DNA from: an uncultured Aquimarina sp.
Lineage (GTDB): Bacteria; Bacteroidota; Bacteroidia; Flavobacteriales; Flavobacteriaceae
Direction: 5' to 3'
DNA: 42,161 nt
Assembly (NCBI GenBank): GCA_947499005.1
Contig: CANMML010000030.1
Location: 1-42,161, forward strand
A model generated the notes under the pieces. The model ran no database searches. It was given only the letters and a program-made list of their open reading frames with translations, and had not been told where the DNA came from. Below, piece after piece: positions 1 to 9,037 of the stretch (its first letter is position 1; every line of letters starts with the position of its first letter). A program made the position numbers and the translations under genes.

Positions 1-20
1 CTATCAAAACTCTTACGCAT
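1..20 (-). CDS. Start of an unidentified leftward gene, cut by the window edge
   Basis: On the minus strand an ATG at 20-18 opens a frame (M-R-K-S-F-D) that runs off the left edge after six codons. The main support is the excellent promoter 24 bases upstream (44-71), which points leftward and has no other gene to serve. Too little protein is visible to suggest a function, and the true start could differ. Confidence 0.35.
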
Positions 21-43
21 ATCAGTCGCAGGCAAGTATAATT

Positions 44-71
44 CAAATTTACAATTACTGTGTAATGTCAA
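44..71 (-). promoter_or_regulatory. Bacteroidota-type promoter, TTG-N17-TAAATTTG, leftward
   Basis: Read on the minus strand, TTG at 71-69 is followed by exactly 17 bases and then TAAATTTG at 51-44. This fits the known Bacteroidota sigma-A consensus (TTG, 17-23 bases, TAnnTTTG). Transcription would begin near base 38, just before the ATG at 20. It is the only promoter in the window for which I found both elements. Confidence 0.7.
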
Positions 72-77
72 CATAAT

Positions 78-103
78 CTATAGTTTAAAATACAAAACTA
101 TAG
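78..103. other. 9-bp inverted repeat upstream of the left-edge promoter
   Basis: CTATAGTTT (78-86) and AAACTATAG (95-103) are perfect complements around an 8-base loop. No T-run follows on either strand, so it is not a good terminator. It lies immediately upstream of the TTG element of the leftward promoter, where an operator could sit, but no regulator is known. Confidence 0.35.
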
Positions 104-172
104 TGAATAGTAAAAGTTGTCAAGATGGGTTAGTCGGGGCAATACAGCTTAACTGTTAACCTTATTTATATA

Positions 173-205
173 AAAAGGGTATTTAATTTAATTAAATACC
201 CTTTT
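173..205 (-). terminator. Strong intrinsic terminator after the response regulator gene
   Basis: GGGTATTTAAT (177-187) pairs perfectly with ATTAAATACCC (191-201) around a 3-base loop, and the flanking AAAA/TTTT lengthens the stem to 15 bp. On the minus strand the hairpin is followed by a T-run, so it should end the transcript carrying the response regulator. The symmetry could also allow rightward termination. Confidence 0.85.
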
Positions 206-231
206 ATTATTATTTATAAAGATTGTTTGTT

Positions 232-936
232 TTACTGTTTTACCACTAGCCTAAAGCCTTCTCCATGGATATTCAATATCTCTACATTTTCATCTCTTTT
301 AAGATATTTACGTAGCTTGGCTATATAAACATCCATACTTCTAGAAGTGAAGTAATTATCATCCCTCCAAATCTTGGTAAGCGCCAATTCCCTTGTCATT
401 AAATCATTTAAATGCAATGCTAATAAACGTAATAAATCATTCTCTTTTGGAGATAGTTTCACAGGCTCTTCTTGCTGATATGATAAATGACGTAATTTAG
501 AATTAAGAAAAAAGTTACCTATAGTAAATTCAAATTGCTTGTTATCAACTGTACTTTCTGGAGCTTTACGTTGTAATATAGCTTTAATTTTCATTAACAA
601 AACTTCACTATCAAATGGCTTGTTAAGATAATCGTCAGCACCAATTGCATATCCTTTAAGAACATCATCTTTCAATGATTTTGCTGTCAAGAATATTATT
701 GGAACCGAAGCATTTTTCTCTCTAATCTCTTTAGCTAAAGTAAAACCGTCTTTGTATGGCATCATAACATCCAAAATACAAAGATCAAAGTCACTTCTTT
801 TGAATTTCTCGAAACCTTCCATACCATTTTTGGCATGGGTTACTTCAAAATTATTAATTGTAAGATAATCTTTAAGAATGATTCCAAAATTTGGATCATC
901 CTCTACTAGTAATATTTTTTTTGCTTCATTTTCCAT
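232..936 (-). CDS. rprY: OmpR-family response regulator, RprY-like
   Basis: DNA-binding response regulator of a two-component system. The receiver domain (about residues 6-120, counting two residues before the chosen ATG) has the acidic pair E14-D15-D16, the phospho-acceptor D58 in the context LDVMMP, the threonine of FLTAKS and the lysine of NKPFD. A winged-helix effector domain (about 135-232) ends in HGEGFRL, typical of the OmpR/PhoB class. A longer frame opens at a TTG at 942; I prefer the ATG at 936, which lies two bases after the kinase stop codon (TGA-CG-ATG). It is the last gene of a leftward group and is followed by a strong terminator. Its partner is the adjacent kinase. The RprY name rests on gene order and class, as in other Bacteroidota; the regulon cannot be seen here. 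Confidence 0.9.
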   Translation of the reverse strand: MENEAKKILLVEDDPNFGIILKDYLTINNFEVTHAKNGMEGFEKFKRSDFDLCILDVMMPYKDGFTLAKEIREKNASVPIIFLTAKSLKDDVLKGYAIGADDYLNKPFDSEVLLMKIKAILQRKAPESTVDNKQFEFTIGNFFLNSKLRHLSYQQEEPVKLSPKENDLLRLLALHLNDLMTRELALTKIWRDDNYFTSRSMDVYIAKLRKYLKRDENVEILNIHGEGFRLVVKQ

Positions 937-938
937 CG

Positions 939-2438
939 TCAAGCGATTAGTGGTAATTTAATGATGAACGAAGTACCTTTTCCTTTGGTACTCTTTACAA
1001 ATATTTCTCCTTGATGGTCTTCAACCACTTTTTTTACGTATGAAAGACCAAGACCACAACCTTTAACATTGTGTATATTACCTGTTTGAGCTCTAAAGAA
1101 ATGATCAAAGATTCTTTTACGAATTTTCTTACTCATTCCAATACCTTTATCTTCAACTGTTAAGATAATATAATTTTTAACATTTTCTGTGAAAATTTTA
1201 ATTTCAGGCCGTTTTTTACAGTATTTCGTCGAATTGTCCAATAAATGGACTAAAACTTCTTTTATGCTACTAAGATTTCCTAGGATGGCACTTTGACTTG
1301 CTTTTAAGTTTGTGTTTAACTCACCATGAGTGGACATCCCCGTTTTCAGATCATTAACTACTTCCTGAATGATACCATGGAGTTCTAGTCGCTCCTTGTG
1401 CATGGTTAGGTGATCATTCCCAAATTGAGACATTCGAAGAACATTCTCAACATGCGCGTTAATCCGCTTATTTTCTTCAGAAATTAAACCTAACTTATCT
1501 TGTAACATCTGAGGATGCTCTAGTACTTTAGGGTTCTTTAGAAAATCTAGTGTTAGATTGATCGTCGCAATTGGAGTACGCAATTCATGCGTCATGTTGT
1601 TAATAAAGTCATTCTTTAATTGTGAAAGCTTCTGCTGCCTACTAATAACTAATATTGCATACAAGAACGTAGCAATCACTACAAATAAAAGAACAAAAGA
1701 TAAAAACAATACTGTACCCAAAGACTTAAAATAATATTTTCCTGTTTTAGAAAAGTGTATAATTAAATTTGTCGTCGTAGTATTATCGATGTCTTCATAA
1801 ACAGGAACTTCAAAAGTATCATGCTTAGGCAATTGTTCTACAGAGGTATTACTAAAAATCACTTTCCCTTGATTAGATATAGCATACTCATATGGCAATA
1901 ATATATCCATACGCTTTAATTCTTGATTAATTAAATGCGTGATTAAAGCATGGTTTATTCTTTTTTGTACAGGATGTTTTTGTAAATACTCTGTGATTAT
2001 AGACTCGTAAAGCCAAAATTCATGTTTACTTGTAGATGCTAATTCATCAGTTCCATAATCTAAATTTAGCTCATGAAAACGTACTGTATTATAATTCTTT
2101 TTAGAAGTACGATCCAAAATAGAATTTACAGTTTGATAATAGTCTTTTGTACAGGTAAAAGTAGAATCTAGTGTTGAAGATCGCTTCCCTTTTCGATTCT
2201 TTAAGCTATCCATTGCTTGTTTTAATGGATGCACATAATGAAGATATTCTCGTTTGTTTAATAAATGAGATACGTTGTAAAGTGCTTTTTTAGCATTAAA
2301 CTCGAAATATTCTCGGTTTTTTTTAACAGCACTATGAATCAAATATCCCTGCAGACCAATGATCCCTATTAAAGATAGGGTCATCATAGCTACTAAAATG
2401 ATATAGAACTTCTTCTGCATAACCGCGAAAATACTCAT
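939..2438 (-). CDS. rprX: Sensor histidine kinase, RprX-like
   Basis: Membrane-bound sensor kinase of 499 residues. Two membrane segments (about 12-35 and 238-265) enclose a periplasmic sensor region of some 200 residues with no domain I recognise. The dimerisation/phosphoacceptor helix carries H284 in NNMTHELRTP. The ATPase domain follows, with an N box (LLDNSTKY), a G1 box (DKGIGM) and a G2 box (GCGLGLSYVKK). It should autophosphorylate and pass the phosphate to the adjacent response regulator, whose gene begins at the stop codon of this one. A second possible start is the ATG seven codons in (2420), which gives a cleaner N-terminus (MQKKFY). The signal sensed is unknown. Confidence 0.9.
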   Translation of the reverse strand: MSIFAVMQKKFYIILVAMMTLSLIGIIGLQGYLIHSAVKKNREYFEFNAKKALYNVSHLLNKREYLHYVHPLKQAMDSLKNRKGKRSSTLDSTFTCTKDYYQTVNSILDRTSKKNYNTVRFHELNLDYGTDELASTSKHEFWLYESIITEYLQKHPVQKRINHALITHLINQELKRMDILLPYEYAISNQGKVIFSNTSVEQLPKHDTFEVPVYEDIDNTTTTNLIIHFSKTGKYYFKSLGTVLFLSFVLLFVVIATFLYAILVISRQQKLSQLKNDFINNMTHELRTPIATINLTLDFLKNPKVLEHPQMLQDKLGLISEENKRINAHVENVLRMSQFGNDHLTMHKERLELHGIIQEVVNDLKTGMSTHGELNTNLKASQSAILGNLSSIKEVLVHLLDNSTKYCKKRPEIKIFTENVKNYIILTVEDKGIGMSKKIRKRIFDHFFRAQTGNIHNVKGCGLGLSYVKKVVEDHQGEIFVKSTKGKGTSFIIKLPLIA

Positions 2439-2485
2439 TTCATCGACTAAAAAAAGAAGGTTTAACCAATTGTTAACAGCATATA

Positions 2486-3064
2486 TTAACTATTAGCTAA
2501 TGTATCAAACACATTTCGTACTTGATTCATAGTTGCTTCTCTTTTAATGTTTTCTATAACAAAATCAGACAATGGGATGCGTTTACTGTCTTCCCATTGA
2601 TTATCTATTCTTTTTTTTACATCGTGTTCGGAAGTGTTATCTCGTTGAATAACTCTTTCTATTCTTAGAGACTTCGGAGCCGTAACTAAAATTACTTTAT
2701 CACATTTCTTATATCCTCCACTTTCAAAAAGAATCGCCGATTCTTTAATAACAAATGGTGACTTTTGATTTTCATACCAAACAGAAAAGTCTTTTGCTAC
2801 AGCGGGGTGAACAATAGCATTCAATTTTTGCAACAACTCTTTATTAGAAAATACTTGTTTTGCAATCCATTTTCTATTCAAGTTCTCTTCATGATAAGCT
2901 TCCTCTCCTAACAAATTGATAATTTGATTTCTAACAATAAGATTAGAATGCATTAACTCTTTAGCCTTAATGTCCGAAATATAGACTGGAACGCCTAAAT
3001 TTTCGAAGATAGAAGCCACAAAACTTTTACCACTACCAATCCCTCCTGTTAGACCAACAATCAT
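2486..3064 (-). CDS. coaE: Dephospho-CoA kinase
   Basis: Catalyses the last step of coenzyme A synthesis, ATP-dependent phosphorylation of the ribose 3'-hydroxyl of dephospho-CoA, in the cytoplasm. The P-loop GLTGGIGSGKS occupies residues 4-14. Other family landmarks are the SDIKAKEL region near residue 30, HPAVAKDF in the middle and the Arg-rich lid segment (SLRIERVIQRD). At 192 residues the length is normal. The start overlaps the stop of the upstream YbbR gene as ATGA (3061-3064), so the two are probably translationally coupled. coaBC, an earlier step of the same pathway, lies about 16 kb away in the same window. Confidence 0.95.
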   Translation of the reverse strand: MIVGLTGGIGSGKSFVASIFENLGVPVYISDIKAKELMHSNLIVRNQIINLLGEEAYHEENLNRKWIAKQVFSNKELLQKLNAIVHPAVAKDFSVWYENQKSPFVIKESAILFESGGYKKCDKVILVTAPKSLRIERVIQRDNTSEHDVKKRIDNQWEDSKRIPLSDFVIENIKREATMNQVRNVFDTLANS

Positions 3065-3999
3065 TTTATATGTATAAATTGCACCTCGGTTTGTTCTAAT
3101 TTCACATCAAAAACTTGCCTAGGATGTACTGTTAACTTTAATGGCAATAAAGACTTATCACCTCTTTCATCAAAATTAGCTTCTACCTTAAAATCAGTAG
3201 CTTTAATTTTAGAGAACTCTTTTAATGCTACTTTAAAAATAACATCAACTTCTTTAGGAAATATCTGAATCAGTAATTCCTTGTTTGAATTTTTTAATAC
3301 AATAGGAATTTTAAATGTTCCTTCCGTTAATTTTTCAACCTCTAGACTATAAGTTACTTGGTCAAATTCAGTAGATACTCCTTCAGGTAAATCATTTAAA
3401 TCTAGATTTAATTTTCCTTCTTGGCTATTAGAAAGGGATGATAAAACCAATGATTCTGTAGTGATGCTACTAATTTGCTCTAACATTTTTGTAGGGCCAA
3501 TAATTTTAACTTTAGAATTTTCTAATTGCACTCCTTTCAATGATTGATATCCTGGTTGAAACTTTAAATTGCTTTTAACCTTTATATCTACTTCTCGCTC
3601 TGCTAAAAGATCGTAAGAAATAAATAAGGAGTCTTTTGAAATACTAGAAATTTTCCCTTTGTAATTAATAGCCTCCTCTAGAACCTTTTTTAATTTTTTA
3701 CCTGTAAGAAATAATCGGGTATTCGATAAAGCCGTTGCTTCCTTAGCATCAATATCTATAGTCTTTTCTAAAAAACTGAATTTTAACAACTGTAATCCAC
3801 TCCCCTCCAACTGTAGTGTTACTTCTTTATCACTATCATCTAAAACTACTTTATTGATATCATTGTTTGTATAATGTAGCTTGAATTCAAGCTCTTGATT
3901 ATATTCTTTAGAAAACTGAAGTGCCAACCACAAAAATGAGGTGAACCCTAAAAAAATTAGATATGTTTTATAATTTTTATTCAAAATCAATGGTTTCAA
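3061..3999 (-). CDS. YbbR-domain envelope protein
   Basis: 312-residue protein with one N-terminal membrane anchor (about residues 12-29) and an extracytoplasmic region made of YbbR-like beta repeats; the stretch around PGYQSLKGVQLENSKVKIIG is typical of the domain. The biochemical role of YbbR proteins is not established; in Firmicutes they regulate diadenylate cyclase CdaA, but no cyclase gene adjoins this one. The gene starts with TTG at 3999, which overlaps the upstream stop codon as TTGA, and ends in an ATGA overlap with coaE. The tight chain glycosyltransferase-YbbR-coaE suggests one transcript. Confidence 0.85.
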   Translation of the reverse strand: MKPLILNKNYKTYLIFLGFTSFLWLALQFSKEYNQELEFKLHYTNNDINKVVLDDSDKEVTLQLEGSGLQLLKFSFLEKTIDIDAKEATALSNTRLFLTGKKLKKVLEEAINYKGKISSISKDSLFISYDLLAEREVDIKVKSNLKFQPGYQSLKGVQLENSKVKIIGPTKMLEQISSITTESLVLSSLSNSQEGKLNLDLNDLPEGVSTEFDQVTYSLEVEKLTEGTFKIPIVLKNSNKELLIQIFPKEVDVIFKVALKEFSKIKATDFKVEANFDERGDKSLLPLKLTVHPRQVFDVKLEQTEVQFIHIK

Positions 4000-5000
4000 T
4001 TAAAAAATAAGTTTGGAAACACTTTTTCTGGATTCTTTTTTAACCAACCAACCTTAAAAGTCGAAATTAAAAACCCTCTTCCATAACCCAAAAACTGAAT
4101 TAAAGCAGCAAAAATAGACATCAAACCAATTTTTATGCTTCTATACTTCAATATGGCTATTATTGATAAACTAAAGAAATATACTGCATAAATGTATAGT
4201 AATAATGAGTTACCTATGAAAAACAAACCAAGGGCTGATATTAACCCTAAGCTAAAAAATGTCGGAAACCAATAAGTGATTTTTTTACTAGAAGGATGCC
4301 AAGAATTTAAAATCGGACGACACTTCCCAAATTTTGTAACCTGCTGCCAAAATTTCTTCCAAGAAATACGGCGTTTATGAAATACTTTGACTGTAGAAAA
4401 CAGAGCTGTTTCAAAACCTAAATCCCATAAGCGCAAACTTAAATCGGGGTCTTCACCTGGGTGAATCTTTCCAAAACCTCCTGTAGTTTCAAATGCTTTT
4501 TTTGATATGCCTAGGTTAAAGCTTCTAGGTTGAAATTTACCCAACTGCTCCCCTCCTCCACGAATACCACCAGTTGTCAAGAAAGAAGTCATCACAACAT
4601 CAATCGCTTTTTGTAAGTCCGTAAACGATTCATGAGCTGTATCTACACCTCCAAAACAATCAACATATTGTTTTTCTAGAGAAGATTTCACTTCTTTTAA
4701 ATAATCTTTAGGCAAAATCACATCGCTATCAAGTACTAAAAAGTAATTTCCTTTGGCACGTTTCATTCCATAATTTCTAGAATCTCCTGGGCCCGAATTC
4801 TCTTTAAAATAATAACTAATCGACAATCGATCTTGATACTTATGTACAACGTGTTCAGCTGTTTCAGTAGACCCATCTTCGATGATGACAATCTCATAAA
4901 TTTCATGAAAGACAAGCATAGTCATGCTCTCTAAAAGCTCCTCTATTTCTTGTGGGCGATTGTACACAGGGACTATAAATGAAAAATACGGATGCTGCAT
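3996..5000 (-). CDS. Family 2 glycosyltransferase, membrane-associated
   Basis: 334-residue GT-A fold enzyme. The N-terminus FSFIVPVYNR is the usual nucleotide-sugar binding strand, EDGS lies near residues 41-44, and the metal-binding DSD is at 91-93 (FLVLDSDVILP). A later GGFGKIHPGEDPDLSLRL segment matches the acceptor/ED motif region of family GT2. Two hydrophobic stretches (about 245-290) suggest a membrane anchor or association. It probably transfers a sugar to an envelope glycan or lipid; donor and acceptor cannot be inferred. It is the first gene of the leftward group and is divergent from the TPR gene across about 140 bases. Confidence 0.9.
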   Translation of the reverse strand: MQHPYFSFIVPVYNRPQEIEELLESMTMLVFHEIYEIVIIEDGSTETAEHVVHKYQDRLSISYYFKENSGPGDSRNYGMKRAKGNYFLVLDSDVILPKDYLKEVKSSLEKQYVDCFGGVDTAHESFTDLQKAIDVVMTSFLTTGGIRGGGEQLGKFQPRSFNLGISKKAFETTGGFGKIHPGEDPDLSLRLWDLGFETALFSTVKVFHKRRISWKKFWQQVTKFGKCRPILNSWHPSSKKITYWFPTFFSLGLISALGLFFIGNSLLLYIYAVYFFSLSIIAILKYRSIKIGLMSIFAALIQFLGYGRGFLISTFKVGWLKKNPEKVFPNLFFN

Positions 5001-5125
5001 TTAATTCCTTTTTGCCAGAATGTTTATTAGTCTGTTAATAATATATAACGGCATAATTAATTTCTTACTGAGAAGGTTGTAAATTTAAGTAATTATAAAA
5101 TGTTATATATGTTTTTAGATTATAA

Positions 5126-5133
5126 CGAGGAGG
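5126..5133 (+). promoter_or_regulatory. Shine-Dalgarno GAGGAGG deciding the TPR gene start
   Basis: CGAGGAGG ends six bases before the ATG at 5139. Strong Shine-Dalgarno sequences are uncommon in Bacteroidota, so this one argues for the internal ATG rather than the ATG at 5100. Confidence 0.5.
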
Positions 5134-5138
5134 AAAAT

Positions 5139-6488
5139 ATGTCTTTGAATAAATACGAAGAAATGCTGAAATCTAACCGCGTTCTATTTTTCGACTCGAA
5201 TGAATTTGAAAACATCATTCAGCATTACTTGGATAATGGGCTGGTAAACAAAGCCAAGAATGCTTTAAAAATAGCATTACAACAACATCCTAACAATATT
5301 TCTTTGCGTTTACTTGGGGTTGAAGTCCTCATTTTCGAAGGACAGCACAAACAAGCCACTCAGCTTTTAGATGAAATTGAAATTATTTCTCCCGAAAATG
5401 AAGAGGTTTATATCCAAAGAGCATCTTTAAAATCTAAAGATGGCGAACACAAAAAGGCTATTTCATTACTTTTTGAGGCGCTAGAACGCACAGAAGACCT
5501 TGCAGATGTACATGCGTTATTAGGAATGGAATTTCTAATGTTAGATGACTACAGCAATGCGAGAACACATTACGAAGCTTGTTTAAAATATGATCCTCAA
5601 GATTATACAGCTCTGTATAACACAATGAATTGTTACACATTTATGGAGGATACCCAAGGTGCAATTCTTTTTTTAAATGGATATTTAGACCTAAATCCTT
5701 ATTGTGAAGTCGCTTGGCATCAACTGGGAATGCAATTTGTAGAATTAAAATCTTACGAAAAAGCTTTAGCCGCTTACGATTTCGCCATATATAGCGACGA
5801 TACTTTTGTTGGAGCTTATATCGAAAAAGGAAAAGTGTTAGAATCTTTAGAACGATATGAAGAAGCTATAGAAAACTATACCTTAACCTTACACTTAGAA
5901 GACCCATTATCATTTGCTTTATTACATATTGGAAAGTGCTATGAGAAGCTAAACATGAATGATATGGCGCTTCAGTACTACAACCAAACTGTTAACGAAG
6001 ATCCTCTTTTAGACAAAGGTTGGAAAGTAATTACTGATTTCTTTTTTAGAATTGGCGAATATCAAAAGGCTTTATATCATATCAATAAAGCTTTAGATAT
6101 TGATCATGAAAATGCCGAATACTGGATTCGTTACGCTAAAATAAATAGCCGTCTTTCTTATTATGAAGAAGCAGAAAGAGGATACAGAAAAGGGATTGAA
6201 TATGGAGATGATGGTCTTAATAATTGGTTAGAAAGAATTGATCTATTACTTAAACTTAATGAAAATGAAGCTGTAGAGTTAACAATACAGATAGCATTAG
6301 ATAAATTTCCCGATAACCCAGAGCTTATTTTTAGATATATTGGTATTCTCTACACTAACCAAAAATCAGCTAAGGCAATAGATTTACTAAAAAAAGTAGT
6401 AATTGCACATCGAGAATTCAGCATTATACTTGAAGAATTATTTCCTAAAACTTATGCTATAAAAGAAATTCAAAAATGGGTAGCTTAG
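5139..6488 (+). CDS. Tetratricopeptide repeat protein
   Basis: Soluble protein of about 450 residues made almost entirely of TPR units from about residue 25 to the end, with the usual small and large residues (A-x-x-x-Y at helix B, and D/N-P pairs between units). No signal peptide is present. Related TPR proteins begin with a similar segment (YEEMLKSNRVLFFDSNEFE), which supports a start at the ATG 5139. That ATG is preceded by GAGGAGG, an unusually good Shine-Dalgarno for this phylum; a frame-matched ATG at 5100 would add 13 residues. TPRs mediate protein-protein contacts; the partner is unknown. Confidence 0.85.
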   Translation: MSLNKYEEMLKSNRVLFFDSNEFENIIQHYLDNGLVNKAKNALKIALQQHPNNISLRLLGVEVLIFEGQHKQATQLLDEIEIISPENEEVYIQRASLKSKDGEHKKAISLLFEALERTEDLADVHALLGMEFLMLDDYSNARTHYEACLKYDPQDYTALYNTMNCYTFMEDTQGAILFLNGYLDLNPYCEVAWHQLGMQFVELKSYEKALAAYDFAIYSDDTFVGAYIEKGKVLESLERYEEAIENYTLTLHLEDPLSFALLHIGKCYEKLNMNDMALQYYNQTVNEDPLLDKGWKVITDFFFRIGEYQKALYHINKALDIDHENAEYWIRYAKINSRLSYYEEAERGYRKGIEYGDDGLNNWLERIDLLLKLNENEAVELTIQIALDKFPDNPELIFRYIGILYTNQKSAKAIDLLKKVVIAHREFSIILEELFPKTYAIKEIQKWVA

Positions 6489-6576
6489 GGTTATAAGCCT
6501 AGTTTAAGATCTTATGTTTCATTATTTATTAAGAATATACTCCTTGTCTTTATGAAGTTTTAGTTCTGTTTTAGAT

Positions 6577-7383
6577 ATGACTGTTTTTTTAAAGTCTATA
6601 ATTTTCTTTTCAATTGCTGTACTTTCATTAGGAATTACAACGCGCAAAAAACAATCAATGACTATAACTAGAGGACTTGAACCAAATATTACTCATTTCG
6701 GTGATTTGGAACAACAATTCATTATAGCTATTGCCAAAAAGTTAGAAAATAATGGTTACCCATTAGATCAATTGACACGTATTCATCTTAAAAAAAGAAT
6801 TACTACGATCCAGGATTATTATACCTATAATGAAGTGACTTTTATCATTAATCCTTCAATTTACCTTCAAGGAAAATCTATTTCTGAAATAGAAAATATA
6901 GGAGTTGGTTGGGAAGACCCTAATACAAAAACTTACCCCGATGGCAGCATCGAATTTGAATTTGGAAAAAAAGTTGACCCAGACGATCTTGTGATGACGC
7001 TATATCGCTTAAATGATTCCTATAACAATTACCCTCTTCTTGAAAATCACAATCAAATCCTACAACAAGTAAATGATGTACTTATTGCAACAGATTTAGA
7101 AGACATTAAATTCTTCGCTTCAAAAGGCATTTTAGAATTAACTCAAAATAATTGCATTTCTTTATATAGAGACCTAAAAAATGAGGAAGTATTTATATTG
7201 AATATAAAAGGGTTAGAATACATTGAAACAAATCCTAATTATTTGGAAAAACTGAATACTGTTTATGAATTAAAAATAAATATTGAAACCTCTAAAATTG
7301 AGCTCATATCATCTTATGATCCTACATTTTTTCCGACACCAGCTGCTGATATTCCTAAACCAATTATAAAAAAAGGAGACTAG
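6577..7383 (+). CDS. Hypothetical exported or membrane-anchored protein
   Basis: I do not recognise this 268-residue protein. It has one hydrophobic N-terminal segment (about residues 4-20) followed by RKK, so it could be a signal peptide or an anchor; there is no lipobox. The rest is soluble, mixed alpha/beta and rich in Asn, Ile and Glu. A segment IGVGWEDPNTKTYPDGSIEFEFGKK suggests a compact beta sheet. The C-terminus is proline-rich (TPAADIPKP). It lies 88 bases after the TPR gene and 58 bases before the phosphodiester-glycosidase-like gene on the same strand. The function is unknown. Confidence 0.6.
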   Translation: MTVFLKSIIFFSIAVLSLGITTRKKQSMTITRGLEPNITHFGDLEQQFIIAIAKKLENNGYPLDQLTRIHLKKRITTIQDYYTYNEVTFIINPSIYLQGKSISEIENIGVGWEDPNTKTYPDGSIEFEFGKKVDPDDLVMTLYRLNDSYNNYPLLENHNQILQQVNDVLIATDLEDIKFFASKGILELTQNNCISLYRDLKNEEVFILNIKGLEYIETNPNYLEKLNTVYELKINIETSKIELISSYDPTFFPTPAADIPKPIIKKGD

Positions 7384-7396
7384 AATACTTCTAGTC
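7378..7396 (+). terminator. Short hairpin over a stop codon
   Basis: GACTAGAA (7378-7385) and TTCTAGTC (7389-7396) form a perfect 8-bp stem with a 3-base loop. The stop codon of the preceding gene lies within it. The following TAAAATTAC is only weakly T-rich, so this is a weak terminator or an attenuator rather than a clear end of transcript. Confidence 0.4.
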
Positions 7397-7441
7397 TAAA
7401 ATTACACTAACTCCCAAAAAACCTAATAATAAAGACTGAAA

Positions 7442-8158
7442 ATGAAAAAAAACTCCATAAAAATCTCTCTTTCTCTTTTTATTTTAGCCGTTCTAGCGTT
7501 TACTCAATATGATAACAGTAAAATACTATCTCATAAGATAGATTTAACCCAACAAAACCTTGAGTTATTTTGGAAAGATGAAGCGGATCAAAAATTTCTA
7601 AACTTTCAAAATCTAAATGCTTGGCTAAACAAACAAGGCAGAGAATTAGTCTTTGCCACCAATGGAGGGATGTATCTGAAGGATCGAACTCCACAAGGTT
7701 TATTTATACAAGATGGGGTTATAAAAAAGCAACTCGATACAATACAAGAAGGTTATGGCAATTTCTACCTGCAACCAAATGGGGTATTCTTTATAAATAA
7801 TAAAAATGAAGCACAAATCTGTACCACAACCGATTTTTCAAATAGAGAAGTAAAATTTGCGACTCAATCAGGTCCAATGTTGGTAATTGATGGGGAAATT
7901 CATCACAAATTTAGAAATGGATCGAAAAATCTAAATATAAGAAATGGGGTGGGTATTTTACCTAATGACAATTTGATATTTGCTATGTCAAAAGAAGAAA
8001 TTAACTTTTTTGATTTTGCAACATATTTTAAAAACTTAGGGTGCAACAACGCATTATATCTTGATGGCTTTGTATCGAGAACTTATTTACCAAGTAAAAA
8101 TTGGGTTGATACCGATGGTAAATTCGGAGTTATTATTGCTGAAACAAAAAAACAATAA
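7442..8158 (+). CDS. Phosphodiester glycosidase family (NAGPA/DUF2233) protein
   Basis: 238-residue protein with an N-terminal hydrophobic signal or anchor (about residues 6-20). The remainder matches the NAGPA-type phosphodiester glycosidase family: ATNGGMYLKDRTPQGLFIQDG near residue 62, the SGPMLVIDGEIH segment in the middle, and a C-terminal ALYLDGFVSRTYLP, the usual conserved Asp/Gly strand. Human relatives remove GlcNAc from mannose 6-phosphate diesters; bacterial members are thought to act on phosphodiester-linked sugars such as teichoic-type or capsular material. The substrate here is unknown. It is probably exported. Confidence 0.8.
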   Translation: MKKNSIKISLSLFILAVLAFTQYDNSKILSHKIDLTQQNLELFWKDEADQKFLNFQNLNAWLNKQGRELVFATNGGMYLKDRTPQGLFIQDGVIKKQLDTIQEGYGNFYLQPNGVFFINNKNEAQICTTTDFSNREVKFATQSGPMLVIDGEIHHKFRNGSKNLNIRNGVGILPNDNLIFAMSKEEINFFDFATYFKNLGCNNALYLDGFVSRTYLPSKNWVDTDGKFGVIIAETKKQ

Positions 8159-8236
8159 TTGTAAATCTATATAAACCTGCTAGATAAGATTCATTAAAAA
8201 GAATTCACAATTACATCCCTATTTAACAGGCTTTCA

Positions 8237-8244
8237 TATTTTTG
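8237..8244 (+). promoter_or_regulatory. -7 promoter element TATTTTTG upstream of pxpA
   Basis: TATTTTTG matches the Bacteroidota -7 consensus TAnnTTTG and lies about 58 bases before the pxpA start. No TTG was found at the expected -33 position, so the call rests on one element plus position. Confidence 0.45.
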
Positions 8245-8302
8245 TCTTAAGGGCACTTTCTTAAAATATCAAGAATGCTTTAATGTTTTCAAACTTTATG
8301 TA

Positions 8303-9037
8303 ATGTTATCTATAGATATAAACTGCGATGTTGGCGAAGGAGTCGATAATGAAGCTTTATTAATGCCTTTCATCTCCTCTTGTAATATTGCGTGCGGTGC
8401 ACATGCTGGAGATGTTGAAACTATTGATAAAGTAATACAAATCGCTCAAAAGTATCAAGTCAATATTGGTGCACATCCTTCCTTTCCCGATAAAGAAAAT
8501 TTTGGGAGAAAAATAATGGACATTTCATTAGAAACATTAAAAGCAAGCTTAATACACCAAATTCAATTGTTACAAAAACGATTGGATATTCATGGTGCTA
8601 GCTTAAACCATATCAAAGCACACGGAGCATTATATAATCAATCAGTTGTAGACCCTAAAATTGCAAAAGTGATCATTGATTCCGTAAAAAAAACAACTCC
8701 CAATGCTGTACTTTATGTACCATTCAATTCCGTAATAGAGCGATTAGCTATTCAACAGCAAGTAAAAATAAAATATGAAGTTTTTGCTGATAGAAACTAT
8801 GATGACAATTTAAGATTAGTTGCTCGTACTGAAAAAAATGCTTTAATCACAGATAAAGAAGAAGTAGTTAACCATATATTAAAAATGATTACTGACAAAA
8901 ACGTTAACACGATATCGAATAATCTAATTCCTATAAAAGCAGAAACTTGTTGTGTGCATGGAGATAATGAAGCTGTTATCGAAATAGTACGATTTATACA
9001 CCAATCTCTTACTAAAAAAGGAATAACCATTGCTTGA
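8303..9037 (+). CDS. pxpA: 5-oxoprolinase subunit A
   Basis: LamB/YcsF-family subunit of the ATP-dependent prokaryotic 5-oxoprolinase PxpABC, which opens 5-oxoproline (pyroglutamate) to glutamate. The N-terminus DINCDVGEG followed by CNIACGAHAGD is the family signature; NIGAHPSFPDKENFGR and HIKAHGALYNQ are further conserved blocks. At 244 residues the length is normal. The next gene starts at a TTG inside the last codons of this one (8-base overlap), so the subunits are probably made together. No metal or amino-acid transporter gene, often linked with pxp clusters, is visible beside it. Confidence 0.95.
   Translation: MLSIDINCDVGEGVDNEALLMPFISSCNIACGAHAGDVETIDKVIQIAQKYQVNIGAHPSFPDKENFGRKIMDISLETLKASLIHQIQLLQKRLDIHGASLNHIKAHGALYNQSVVDPKIAKVIIDSVKKTTPNAVLYVPFNSVIERLAIQQQVKIKYEVFADRNYDDNLRLVARTEKNALITDKEEVVNHILKMITDKNVNTISNNLIPIKAETCCVHGDNEAVIEIVRFIHQSLTKKGITIA

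Noticed and set aside
1..159. Open frame of 52 codons on the plus strand from the left edge to a stop at 157
   Set aside because: The composition is not protein-like, it crosses a clear leftward promoter and hairpin, and it has no recognisable C-terminal motif.
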